DNA of 64,000 nt from Enterobacter asburiae (lineage in GTDB: Bacteria; Pseudomonadota; Gammaproteobacteria; Enterobacterales; Enterobacteriaceae). Shown piece by piece: positions 32,541 to 42,100 of the stretch (its first letter is position 1; the number at the start of each line of letters is the position of its first letter). A program made the position numbers and the translations under genes. Location: NCBI RefSeq assembly GCF_024599655.1, contig NZ_CP102247.1:1798001-1862000 (forward strand). Reading direction: 5' to 3'. The notes below the pieces were generated by a model. It worked only from the letters and a program-made list of their open reading frames with translations. It did not search any database and had not been told where the DNA came from.

Positions 32541-33695
32541 TTGACTCTATTTACGATTAATACCTGCAAATCGTTTGGTTGCCGCAATTTAGGGCTACCT
32601 GTATCGGCATGTTCAGATTACAGTTGGCCAGATTACAGGCTAGGGTTTCCGGCATTACACTGTCGGGCTTGCGGGAGTTATCCCCCGCTGTTTGATGAAC
32701 AACAATTTAATGAATGGCTATCTGCTCATTTAAAGGCATATGCCTCAGAAAACGGTTATTTTTGTCCTGAATGTTATAGCCTGAAAACTATTTGTTATGG
32801 TTATAACCCGCAGAGAACGCAGCGGGTGCAGTGCAGAGCCTGCAGAAAAGTCTGGACGCCCAAACGACAAACAAAAAGAAAAATTGTCCCCCCGGAGCGA
32901 ATTGAAACTATTTCACTCATTGTGCCTTTTCAGGGGAGTAGTACAGAACAGAAGCTGTATGTGCTACTCAGTTTCGACGCCGACCGCGGTAGTGTTCTTC
33001 ATATCTCCACAAATTTTACGCCGCATGCCAGCGGTGAAACGTTAAGGTATCACTGGCGTGGGTATATTGAGCCTGATTTGCACCATAGTGATATCGTTAA
33101 TCGCGTTGATATGCGCGAGATGCAGTTTCTACATCGGAGCCAGTTTGATGAAATTCAGTATGGAAGTGCAGCTCTCAAACGTAACGCCAGAGGTGCGATT
33201 CTGCGTCCCGTTATCGCGGCTCACGGGCATTTTCGTTTACTTAACATCCTTTTCCCTCAGGTAAAGACACACGTCATTTCACACGAATGCTTTCTTCGAG
33301 GCGCCGTTATTACCGCCTGGGCAGATCTGTTTCGCCAGCGGCAAGGTGAGCTTTGGTTTTTAGAAGAGGAAATCACTGAAGATGAAAGCGATATACCCTG
33401 GACTTTACTGAGAACAACACAGCACGGCTGGTGGCAAACTCAGTGGCAGCTCTGGGGACAGGGGAAAAACCGCCGGATGGTATGTCCGTTAACAGGGGGT
33501 GATAAGCGTAACGCTAAAATACTCTCTTTAAGGGCCAGCAGGCACTTTAGCCACTGGCTATACCAGCAAGCTGAGTTTACGAATAGTGCCAAACTTTCCG
33601 CTGGGCGCGTAACGCAGATTCTCCTTTCTCTGGCGGATGCGTCTAACGATAAACTTACACAAACGTTGCCTGGCACGAGCACCGCTTCAATCTAA
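32541..33695 (+). CDS. zinc-ribbon protein of unknown function (transposase-like zinc fingers)
   Basis: A 384-residue cytoplasmic protein with two zinc-binding clusters near the start: CKSFGC with HCRACG (residues about 9-45), and FCPEC with QCRACRKVW (about 75-102). These resemble the InsA-type zinc ribbons of IS1-family and related transposases. The rest shows no DDE or HUH motif I can identify; WHRGYIEPDLHHSDIV and a Trp-rich QHGWWQTQWQLWGQG stretch occur. I do not recognise a function. It is divergent from nucleotidase NT3, so it may regulate this block, or it may be a domesticated transposase relative. A hairpin terminator follows its stop. Confidence 0.55.
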   Translation: MTLFTINTCKSFGCRNLGLPVSACSDYSWPDYRLGFPALHCRACGSYPPLFDEQQFNEWLSAHLKAYASENGYFCPECYSLKTICYGYNPQRTQRVQCRACRKVWTPKRQTKRKIVPPERIETISLIVPFQGSSTEQKLYVLLSFDADRGSVLHISTNFTPHASGETLRYHWRGYIEPDLHHSDIVNRVDMREMQFLHRSQFDEIQYGSAALKRNARGAILRPVIAAHGHFRLLNILFPQVKTHVISHECFLRGAVITAWADLFRQRQGELWFLEEEITEDESDIPWTLLRTTQHGWWQTQWQLWGQGKNRRMVCPLTGGDKRNAKILSLRASRHFSHWLYQQAEFTNSAKLSAGRVTQILLSLADASNDKLTQTLPGTSTASI

Positions 33696-33742
33696 TCTAA
33701 TCGGCGATAAAGTTATGCCCTGCATTCCCGGTATATAACGTT

Positions 33743-33775
33743 AAGGGTTCATGTATCTACATGAACCCTTTTAAC
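33743..33775 (+). terminator. palindromic terminator after the zinc-ribbon gene
   Basis: A 13-base stem (AAGGGTTCATGTA with TACATGAACCCTT) followed by TTTTAA, 47 bases past the stop. The sequence is nearly the same as the hairpin at 30748-30775, so the element is duplicated. Confidence 0.75.
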
Positions 33776-33841
33776 ATCTGCAGTGCGATCAATAGGTAAT
33801 CAAACCTGCCGACCGATTGCTAATCTTTTTACATCTTTTTA

Positions 33842-35368
33842 TTAATTTGCATGAATGGATGCCGCAGTGATGACATCAGTAAGCTCCGTTTCGTTAAACA
33901 ATCTTGCACGATAGGCCTCACCAGGGAATTGAGGTGCGCCATCAGGTAATGAAATCACATCGTAGATAGAAGCAATCATATTGCCGTCCACATCACTGAT
34001 GAAGAATGAACGCGCATGGCAGGTGAAGATAGTGAAATAATCACCATGATCAAACACGCTTCCCATAAAGTCAGTCCATTGGATGATAGGCGTCGTTGGG
34101 AGTTCAATAGGTGCATGAATTTCCACTGCTGTTTTGGCTGCTAAGTCTACCGCATAGAAAAGAATGCGTGCTGGATCTGTTTGGTAGGCATCCGTTGTTG
34201 CTTCGTCATTCATAGGGCGAATAACAGGGTTTCCATTTGCATCAACGCAAGATCTGTTATCAAAGACAGATAAGACAAATTTGCCTACGGTAGGATCGAT
34301 ATTTGCTGCAAATGCACTATTATTAGTGATGCACACCGTATGGGCACCATTTTCATAGTGAGTAATACCAGTGTTATCAATATGAACAGTCGTTTGTTTA
34401 GCCGGGAACTGAGGGTTGAAATTACCGGTGTCGATTGTCCACAAGATACTGCCATCAACGATAGAGATCCCAAAAGTGGTACTCGTTGTGCGAGAATGGA
34501 CAATAACGGCTTCTTCGTTGTTTGGACTACTTGCAATCCATGTGAGTGAGTTAAAATGGACATCATTAGGGGTATTATTATTCAAGATTTGAGAGCCACT
34601 ATACTCACTGGTATAGTTTTTCGCCCAAATCATTTTCCCTGTCTGATCGTTGAATTTTAGCACCACGGCATCTTGCGCCATCGTATTGGTGAGTCGGTTA
34701 GGACTATCGGTGCCAAACATATAAATGTCGCCCGCTGAGTCCCAGACTACATCGTGAGTATTTGCATAATGATTGCCATCCGCATCACGCAGGTCGAATT
34801 CCAGAACGACATTACCCATAATGTCAATTTTGAAGAAGCGACGACCGTACCACGACATATCTTCATCGCTACCGGTATAGAGGTAGCCATTGTGGATTCG
34901 CAGCGGCTGGAGATGATAAACCGATACGAAGTTAAAACGCAGGTCACCATTCTGGTCATAACCACGGCCAGTGGATTCCATTAACCAGCTGTTTCCCCAT
35001 ACAGAGGTAAACAGTGCAGGATCGGTTTGTTCAATATCGAGATGGAAGATGACAGAGGTATCATATATCTGATCTTCGGTGCTAATAGTGAATGCCTGAT
35101 TGAAAACTTCAGCTCCAGTTTCATCCTTAAACACGACCTGCACGCTGTTTGCATATTGTGCATAAAGACCAATAACAGGAATTTTTATGGTTTGAGAAAC
35201 GCCATAAATCAGATCCGATTCATAGGTGAAATCTACGCTGGTTGGGCTGGTTGTCCGTTTTGATACGGTGTAAGAGTAGCTAACTGGCGTATCAGAGGTA
35301 AAATAAATATATGCAGCGAGCTGGTTGTCGGCTGGTGCAAGTTCAGTTTTAACATAAGTAATAGTCAT
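33842..35368 (-). CDS. arylsulfotransferase (ASST)-like protein without a signal peptide
   Basis: A 508-residue protein of the ASST beta-propeller family. The N-terminal beta-sandwich matches E. coli ASST in feel (IPVIGLYAQYANSVQVVFKDETG). Propeller blades carry ANTHDVVWDSAG, NDVHFNSLTW and IVHSRTTSTTFG, corresponding to the family's His and Arg residues. The conserved Gln-His of the sulfated catalytic His cannot be placed: the candidate region reads KQTTVHIDNTG. Known enzymes move sulfate between phenols in the periplasm. This one starts MTITYVKTELAP with no signal peptide, and no dsbL/dsbI pair is present. The ATG at 35366-35368, with AGGA upstream, is preferred over 35452. Confidence 0.7.
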   Translation of the reverse strand: MTITYVKTELAPADNQLAAYIYFTSDTPVSYSYTVSKRTTSPTSVDFTYESDLIYGVSQTIKIPVIGLYAQYANSVQVVFKDETGAEVFNQAFTISTEDQIYDTSVIFHLDIEQTDPALFTSVWGNSWLMESTGRGYDQNGDLRFNFVSVYHLQPLRIHNGYLYTGSDEDMSWYGRRFFKIDIMGNVVLEFDLRDADGNHYANTHDVVWDSAGDIYMFGTDSPNRLTNTMAQDAVVLKFNDQTGKMIWAKNYTSEYSGSQILNNNTPNDVHFNSLTWIASSPNNEEAVIVHSRTTSTTFGISIVDGSILWTIDTGNFNPQFPAKQTTVHIDNTGITHYENGAHTVCITNNSAFAANIDPTVGKFVLSVFDNRSCVDANGNPVIRPMNDEATTDAYQTDPARILFYAVDLAAKTAVEIHAPIELPTTPIIQWTDFMGSVFDHGDYFTIFTCHARSFFISDVDGNMIASIYDVISLPDGAPQFPGEAYRARLFNETELTDVITAASIHAN

Positions 35369-35615
35369 GATTGTATTCCTTTTTGTTTCGTTCAATGAAA
35401 TATATATTTTTTGCCAGCGCAATAAGGTATCGCTAAAATAAATAGCGAACAAATGAACGACTGGCGGATAAGTTGATGCTGTGGTAATTAAAAATAGTTT
35501 TGTATTGTAATTCTCCTCTTGTAAAATAGTTGAATAAGCATGGCATGGTTTATCATCCAGTAAATGCTGGTGTACAGTATTATCGGCCAGAATAGACCTG
35601 CCAAATATTTAGCTG

Positions 35616-36005
35616 CTATTCAGGATACATCTTTCGTGAGAGCTGAAAATGAACCCCATCCTTTATTTCCGTCCAGTTTCCGCCCCATTCAACATCAACA
35701 GATAACTCCTTAGCAGCCTGAAACACAGCCGTTGCAATTGTCTGGTAATGTTTAAACTCCTAGGATGCTGTGCCGTTTATGACTGCGAATACATCGACGG
35801 CGTGTCCCGTTAAATGCCTGCTTTTTGAGGTTAATGATTTTCCTGCTGCCAATAGCTCAAGCTGCCGCTTCTGGTTTCTTACCCCTTCTGAAATGCCGAA
35901 ATCAATAGGCGATAATTTCAACGCTTTTCTCATTACATCAGAAAGATCCTTATGAACGCCTTTAAGGTTCTTTTCAGTCGTTTTACTAAATTCATGATTT
36001 ATCAT
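35616..36005 (-). pseudogene. phage endolysin (L-Ala-D-Glu peptidase, VanY/M15 type) interrupted by an amber codon
   Basis: Read leftwards from ATG 36003-36005 (GGAGA site upstream), the frame encodes an M15/VanY endolysin: DLSDVMRKALKLSPIDFGIS, SRHLTGHAVDVFAVING. A TAG at 35760-35762 interrupts it. The same frame continues to a stop at 35616-35618 with the family's C-terminal part (EFKHYQTIATAVF, then VEWGGNWTEIKDGVHFQLS). The TAG stands where these enzymes usually have Trp, so a single-base change is likely. Without readthrough the WGG and HFQL zinc-site residues are lost. It overlaps the holin gene and is a phage remnant. Confidence 0.85.
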
Positions 36006-36318
36006 TGCTGTCTCCAGAGATTTTTTTCCAGTAATAATTAAGGGCAACAACGCCCATGGCACCTGATATACCGCTGACGGCAAGTGAAGTGTGAAATACT
36101 GTTCCCAGGCTTTGGGACATCAATCCAGCAAGTACACCGGTGAATCCTGACACAATAATTTGTGCTACTGCCGAAAATAAATTTCTTCCCGACTGGCCCG
36201 ACTTAACGTCAAGGAGATATCTAACAAGACCTCCCCACGCGCCGAATAATATTATGTAAACCCAGCTAAAAAATGCATTTGATGATGGATCTTTCCATGG
36301 CAAAACAATTACCTCCAT
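35992..36318 (-). CDS. phage holin, LydA-like
   Basis: A 108-residue small membrane protein with three hydrophobic segments (FFSWVYIILFGAWGGLVRYLL; FSAVAQIIVSGFTGVLAGL; ISGAMGVVALNYYW) and a polar C-terminus. This pattern and the start resemble the P1 LydA-type holin group, which opens the inner membrane for the endolysin. It overlaps the endolysin gene by 14 bases, the usual lysis-cassette order. No other phage genes surround it, so it is a relic of a prophage or plasmid-phage. Confidence 0.75.
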   Translation of the reverse strand: MEVIVLPWKDPSSNAFFSWVYIILFGAWGGLVRYLLDVKSGQSGRNLFSAVAQIIVSGFTGVLAGLMSQSLGTVFHTSLAVSGISGAMGVVALNYYWKKISGDSNDKS

Positions 36319-36603
36319 AGGTGAGTTAATAACGAACTTTACCTCATGATGAGATTATTTTTTCCTGACCGAGAAATATTTTTTTGCTATGCGGTAAATA
36401 ATAAACGTTGAGCGACCCTGTTTTGTGATGAATGTCACACGGAATGTAATTAATAGATTTTGTCGATCAATTAATGCTGAATGATAGTTATGTGTTATTG
36501 ATATTAATAATTATATTTAGCAGTGGAATACATAAGAGGAACCAGTAGGAGAATGGCGTATTCTGGTAACGGCAGGAGATAAACCAATACCCTGATGAGC
36601 GAA

Positions 36604-37530
36604 TCAGGGACTGGTATTATTGGAATTAGGGACATGCTGCTGCATCAATTCAACAATCCAATCAATAAAAACGCGCAGCCTGGCGTTGACATGGCGGTTC
36701 GGCGGAAATGCCAGGTACAGGGGCATTGGGTGAATACGCCATTGCTCAAATAGCGGAATTAAGGAGCCACAAGCCTGATGTGCTGCCGCCATATAGACGG
36801 GTAGCGCAATCACGCCTAATCCCGCCAGCCCAGCTTCGAGGTAGGCGTTGCCATCATCCACTGCAAGCACATAGCTGCTCTTGATTTCAATATGTTCACT
36901 CTCACCGTGCAGTACCAGAGGATCAATCTTACCGGTGCGTGAGGACAAGAATCCCACTATGCGATGGTCCGTATTTTCCAACTCTTGCGGGTGCGCAGGG
37001 ACGCCAAGGCGTTCCACATAGCTCGGTGCGACGTAAACACCGATTTGCAAATCACCGACATGGCGTGCGATCAGGGACTGGTCATTGATTTCGCCGCCCC
37101 GCAGGACGCAATCCACGTTATCGCCGATCAGATCCACCACCCGGTCACTCACGCCCATATCGAACTGGATGTCAGGGTAGCGCGCGTGAAAAGCCGGTAG
37201 CGCAGGCACCAGCACCAGGCGAGCGAGAGGCGTGGGCACGTCTATCCGTAGCCGTCCCCTGGGCGTCATCGCCGAACTGGAGAGGCTGTTTTCAGCATCC
37301 TCCATGTCCGCCAGCAGACGGATGACGCGCTCGTAGTAGACCGCGCCATCAGGAGTTACACCGAGCCTGCGGGTGGTGCGATGGAGCAGCTTGACGCGCA
37401 GGCGCGCTTCCAGCTGCTGAATAAGCTGCGTCACCGTGGTTTTGCTCATATGAAGCGTCTGGGCAGCCTTTGTGAAACTGCCTGCTTCCACCACGCGAGC
37501 AAAGGCGCGCATCGCATCGAAACGATCCAT
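36604..37530 (-). CDS. LysR-family transcriptional regulator
   Basis: A 308-residue LysR protein of the YafC/DmlR-like group: MDRFDAMRAFARVVEAGSF, TKAAQTLHMSKTTVTQLIQQLE in the helix-turn-helix, and an effector domain with DCVLRGGEINDQSLIARHVG. The start at 37530 has an AGGACAAGGG site; an in-frame upstream start at 37656 would add a poor leader. It is divergent from the RidA and oxidoreductase genes, which are its likely targets. Confidence 0.87.
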   Translation of the reverse strand: MDRFDAMRAFARVVEAGSFTKAAQTLHMSKTTVTQLIQQLEARLRVKLLHRTTRRLGVTPDGAVYYERVIRLLADMEDAENSLSSSAMTPRGRLRIDVPTPLARLVLVPALPAFHARYPDIQFDMGVSDRVVDLIGDNVDCVLRGGEINDQSLIARHVGDLQIGVYVAPSYVERLGVPAHPQELENTDHRIVGFLSSRTGKIDPLVLHGESEHIEIKSSYVLAVDDGNAYLEAGLAGLGVIALPVYMAAAHQACGSLIPLFEQWRIHPMPLYLAFPPNRHVNARLRVFIDWIVELMQQHVPNSNNTSP

Positions 37531-37671
37531 CCCTTGTCCTCTCTTTTTACCGATTGTTTGGATATTACAAACAATGATGGACAAAGTCGCTTGTTTATCC
37601 GCCGGATCCTGCGCCTGTAAAGTGTCTTTATGTTCAGCGGGCAGATTTCGCCCCATTACACAGGTACTAAC

Positions 37672-38061
37672 ATGACAACACGCGAAGCAGTTTTTCCCTT
37701 CGGACGCCAGGCGCTCTATGAGCGCAATCGCTATTCACCCGCCATCAAATCTAACGGCTTCCTGTTTGTTTCGGGGCAGGTTGGTAGCCGGGAGGATGGT
37801 TCGCCTGAAGAGGATCTCAACGCGCAGATCCGGCTGGCATTCGATAACCTTAACGCTGTTCTTACGGCTGCGGGCTGCACGTTCGATGACGTGGTTGACG
37901 TTACCCTTTTTGTCGTCGATCCCGAGTCAAACCTCGACGCTATCTGGAGTATCCTGCCAGAATATTGGGGGGAAGCGCCTTATCCTACGTTGACCGGGAT
38001 CGGCGTGACGTGGCTGTACGGGTTCCAGTTTGAGATTAAGGTGATTGCCAGGCTGCCCTAG
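37672..38061 (+). CDS. RidA/YjgF/YER057c family protein
   Basis: A 129-residue single-domain protein of the RidA family (SNGFLFVSGQVG; FDNLNAVLTAAGCTFDDVVDVTLFVV; PYPTLTGIGVTWLYGFQFEIKVIA). RidA proper hydrolyses reactive enamines, and its key Arg normally follows near the end (...-P-x-R-x-A). Here that position is occupied by TLTGIG, so the enamine-hydrolysing Arg seems absent and it may belong to a non-deaminase subgroup. The start ATG 37672 gives the usual length. It is transcribed with the oxidoreductase and divergent from the LysR gene. Confidence 0.78.
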   Translation: MTTREAVFPFGRQALYERNRYSPAIKSNGFLFVSGQVGSREDGSPEEDLNAQIRLAFDNLNAVLTAAGCTFDDVVDVTLFVVDPESNLDAIWSILPEYWGEAPYPTLTGIGVTWLYGFQFEIKVIARLP

Positions 38062-38106
38062 GGTTACGTGGCTTTGCGCCGGTCGAAAAAAGACAGAGGA
38101 AAACTG

Positions 38107-39066
38107 ATGAAAGCAGCGGTTTATGACGTGGAAGGCGCTCCCGGCGTCCTGCAGTATGTCGACGTCCCGGATCCGGTCGCCGGGCCTGACGACGTCCTGA
38201 TTTCTGTCGAGGCTATCTCTATTGAAGGGGGAGATCTGATCAACCGGCGCTCAACTCCGCCGCCTCTTCCTTCATGGATCGTCGGCTACGCGGCTGCGGG
38301 GACAGTTGTTGCCGTCGGGGCGAAAGTCAGTAGCCGAAGGGTTGGGGACAGAGTGACTGCTTTTAGCATGCAGGGATCGCATGCGGAACGTTGGGCTGTG
38401 CCTGCGGAACGCACCTGGCTTATACCGGACGGGGTGGATGCAGCAGAAGCGGCGGTGGTACCGATCTCTTTTGGAACCGCGCGCCACTGCCTTTTGACAC
38501 GAGGGATGCTTCGGCGCGGAGAAACCGTCCTGATTCAGGCTGCAGCGGGGGGCGTGGGGCTCGCGGCGGTTCAGCTTGCCTCACAAGCCGGCGCGAGGGT
38601 CATCGCCGTGGCAAGCGGAACGCAGCGAATAAACCGGTTGCTGGAACTTGGTGCCGATCATGTCGTGGATCGTGTAGAGAATAACGTCGTGGACAGTGTC
38701 CGAGAGTACACCCATGGCACCGGTGTTGACCTCGTCATCGATCCGGTAGGGACGACGCTGCCTGTTTCGCTTTCGGCACTCGCTCCGGAAGGGCGTCTCG
38801 TCTTCGTCGGTAATGCGGGCGGTGGAAGCCTGACTGTCGACCTGTGGCCGTCAATGCAGTCTAACCAGACGCTCATGGGAGTATTCATGGGACCTCTTTT
38901 TGAAAGGCCCGGCGTCCGGACAAGTGTGGACGAGATGTTGCAGGCTGTGGCAGAAGGGCGCCTCAGGGTGGTCATTGACCGTGTCTTCCCTCTGGCTAAC
39001 GCCGCCGCGGCCCATGAATACGCTGAGACAGCGAAACCGCTTGGCCGTATTGTTATGAAGCCTTGA
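38107..39066 (+). CDS. MDR-family quinone oxidoreductase (zinc-independent alcohol dehydrogenase-like)
   Basis: A 319-residue NADPH-dependent oxidoreductase of the QOR branch. The GroES-like part ends in WIVGYAAAGTVVAVGAKV, followed by the Rossmann signature LIQAAAGGVGLAAVQLAS (A-A-x-G-G-V-G). The catalytic zinc ligands of classic alcohol dehydrogenases are absent. Such enzymes reduce quinones or enones. The ATG at 38107 has an AGAGGA site; the longer frame from 38068 is not needed. A terminator follows, shared with the convergent helicase gene. Confidence 0.85.
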   Translation: MKAAVYDVEGAPGVLQYVDVPDPVAGPDDVLISVEAISIEGGDLINRRSTPPPLPSWIVGYAAAGTVVAVGAKVSSRRVGDRVTAFSMQGSHAERWAVPAERTWLIPDGVDAAEAAVVPISFGTARHCLLTRGMLRRGETVLIQAAAGGVGLAAVQLASQAGARVIAVASGTQRINRLLELGADHVVDRVENNVVDSVREYTHGTGVDLVIDPVGTTLPVSLSALAPEGRLVFVGNAGGGSLTVDLWPSMQSNQTLMGVFMGPLFERPGVRTSVDEMLQAVAEGRLRVVIDRVFPLANAAAAHEYAETAKPLGRIVMKP

Positions 39067-39127
39067 GAGAGGGAGGCCTCAACCTGGCCCGGAAATTCTC
39101 CCAATGCGGAGGAGAAAATGAAAATAA

Positions 39128-39161
39128 AAAAAGCCTGCTTCAAAAGCAGGCTTTTCAAATT
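39128..39161. repeat. displaced copy of the tRNA-Asn terminator (34-base repeat, copy 1)
   Basis: This run is identical over 34 bases to 43044-43077, the terminator at the 3' end of the second tRNA-Asn. Here no tRNA remains beside it. It forms a hairpin (AAAAAGCCTGCTT/AAGCAGGCTTTT) that would end both the rightward oxidoreductase transcript and the leftward helicase-nuclease transcript, whose stop lies 23 bases away. It marks the left edge of the segment holding that gene. Confidence 0.85.
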
Positions 39162-39183
39162 GGGGGAGCATTCAATGAGTCAG

Positions 39184-42100
39184 TTATTCCAGCCGTAACC
39201 TCTCCCTAAGCTCCTTCACCAGCGACGCATCATCCAGCTCTGCACTAATCTCATGGCGAATCGCATTAGTGAACTGTTCACTGCGCTCGCAGCTATGGTG
39301 ATAACCATGAGATAGCCAGTTCCAACTCCCGAGAACAATGTAGCGGCCATCGATCATCATTACCTTTTCATGTGTCCCTTCCGTCAACCGGATAATATTC
39401 TCTTTTCCTAATTGTTCACGGTACTCGGCAACCAGAGTCTCATCATTATCATCCGCTCGATCCATGCGCTGATGATAGTAGCCGTAATAAACTTTAACCC
39501 TGACACCACGCCGCTGCGTGGCTACCAACTGCGCCAGCTCCGGCCTCTGATAATTCTTACCTCCTCGACGGATCCATGGAGCGATGATAACCAGCTCCTG
39601 TTCACACTGGCTGGCCAGCGCGCTAAATGCGGCAATATGTTCGCAGTCGCGATAATAACGCTGTAGACGGGGGGTCTGGCTAAGGCTGGCAAAATTCGGA
39701 TGCTGGCTACCTTGTTCAAGAAGGAAGCTTTCGGCAACGCTATCCGCAAGGACTTTCAGGTATCCACCTGCTTGCCGCAATCGATGATGGTTACCTACGA
39801 CGATAAATTGCTGCTTTGCGCGTGAAACCACGACATTCAGCATGTTTGGTGCGTCGTTTTGAAAATTCGGATTATCAAGAGGATGAAAAATAACCGGACT
39901 ATAAATGATGACCTCAAAGCCTACGCCCTGAAACTGATGCACTGTACCAATGCAGTTTTTCTGCCAGTGATTCATTCGTTGCGCAAGACGTTTAATCAAC
40001 AATGACTTCTGATTGCTATAGGGAGTGACGATGCCAACATCGGCAGTCAGATCGTAACCAGCTTCTTCCAGCTTATCCAGCAATAGCTCAATAGCATCAA
40101 CTTCATCCAGATTAGTGTTAACCATATCGCCTTTCTGGCCTTCTACGCTGTAGAACATCAAATGATGTCCGCCTGATTTCTCAAACGCGCTGGCAATACG
40201 GCTGGAAGGGGGCGCCGTTTCCACGCTGACGCCATGATAGTTCGCCAGTCGGATGAAAAGGTCGGCAATAGGTTGCTGGCACCGGCGATGCTCATCGAGA
40301 ATGATGCCATTACCCGTATCGTCTACCTTGCCGGAAAGCGTACCAGCAGCACGGTGCCAGCCCGTGACGCTTGCAGGTGAGACACGCTCATACAACGTAT
40401 TGTTGCTGGCGAAATGACGCTCACGCAACTGTGTTTGGAGGTTTTCTGACAGGTTTCTGATGGGTTCAATTTGCAGAGGATCGCCAACAATCATCGCTTT
40501 CTCACTGCGACTCAATAGAGGCACCAGGGATTCAAGCGAAATCATGCCCGCTTCGTCGCACAGTGCCAGGTGCCATGGTTTATGCCCCTTGAGGTCATCG
40601 AGCTTACGATAACCCGCAACCTTCCACGCGGAAACCAGCGTGGTCGCCATTACCGGATATACAAGAGACAGTGCGCGATAGAAATCATCAAGCTTATCCA
40701 GCCAGCGATAATAGCCCGCACTGAGGCGCTTACTCATCAACGCTCGCCAGTGAGTCAGTACCTCTTCTAGCTCAATTTTCCGCTTCAGTTGCTCTTGCCA
40801 GAGATAACCGATAGCGGCTTCAAACATTTCTCTGTGTTGCCTGATAAAGCGTTTACGCAAAATGTCGCACCAGTTACCTTCCGGATAAAGCTGTTGATAC
40901 TGTGCCGTTAGCTGTTGCGCCTGGATGACCTGACGCCATTGTGCCTGCAATTGTGCTACTTCAGTATTAAGAGCCTGCAGGTCAACTTCCTGTTGAGCTT
41001 CGGGTTCTGCATGCAGGAGCAGCGCCAGTAGCGCTAAGCTATCTACCTGCTGTGAAAGCATTTCTCCAGCATCAGCCAGAGCAGCCAGCTGATGATGGGG
41101 AAGGGAAGAAAGACTGAATTTGCGAAAGTCCTCCGGTGCAGCCAGGCTCATCTGTCGCAGCCTTGCTGGATATTTCCTCTCGAAAAAACGAGCCAGATAA
41201 CGCTTTATCCCTTTACGCGGATAGTCGCGGTAATGCAGTTCCAGGGCCGGGCGTAGCGGTGAATCCATCCAGCTAAGTATCTGCTCCAGACTATGCTGTT
41301 GCGGCCATGTCGCCTGCAACGTCTGGTAAATTCTGCTGGCCAGTAGACGCTGCGTTTTTATCTCCCTAAATTCCTGCAGGCGCTGTTCTAACTGACTGGC
41401 TAAGGTATCCAGGTCGTCGGGGTGATGAAGCGAAACATCAATGCCGAGTACCTGTGCATGAACGGCGAGCGGGGGAATTTTTTCCATGAAACGAGCCGGT
41501 AGCTCTTTTGCTAGTCGGGTGTCCAGATCACAATCCACGACAGATTGTATCGCGACTGCCTTTTCATTCAGATACGCCCGGTAACAAGCGTTCATCTCGT
41601 CGCGATGCTTGAGTAAAACCGCTAGAAAATTGTGCTGCTGCTGTTGGTCATAGCTTTCCTGTCGCCAGCGACTAATCAGTTTCTCAAGCCGGGTAAGCTC
41701 ATGCTGAACCTGTTCGTTCGAGCCGCTATGAAACCATAACCAGTCAAGATCCTGAGTTGCAGGGTCACTGCGCAGATCGTCAATGATATTTTCCACCGCT
41801 TTTATTGCAGTGGACGTGACCAGCATGCCGAAGTTCTGGTCCTTTCCATCAGCAATCGCCAGTGCTCTGGCAACCAGTTGTTGTGCGATGAGTGACTTGA
41901 ATAGCGTGGTTTTACCCGTACCCGGCGCACCTTGTACGGCAATCAGGCGCTCATCCTGATTAATCGCCTGTATTGCCGCCATCTGCCCATGACCCAGAGG
42001 ATAATGCGTTTCAAACAAACCGCCAGTCACCACTTCGTGAATATACGGGGCCTTCTCGTCACTATGAATATGGCTGAGATACTGCTCCAGCAACGGGAAA

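Noticed and set aside
25485..36318. A functional prophage or integrative element spanning the AT-rich block
   Set aside because: Only a holin and a broken endolysin are phage-like. No integrase, capsid, replication or conjugation genes, and no clear att repeats at the block edges.
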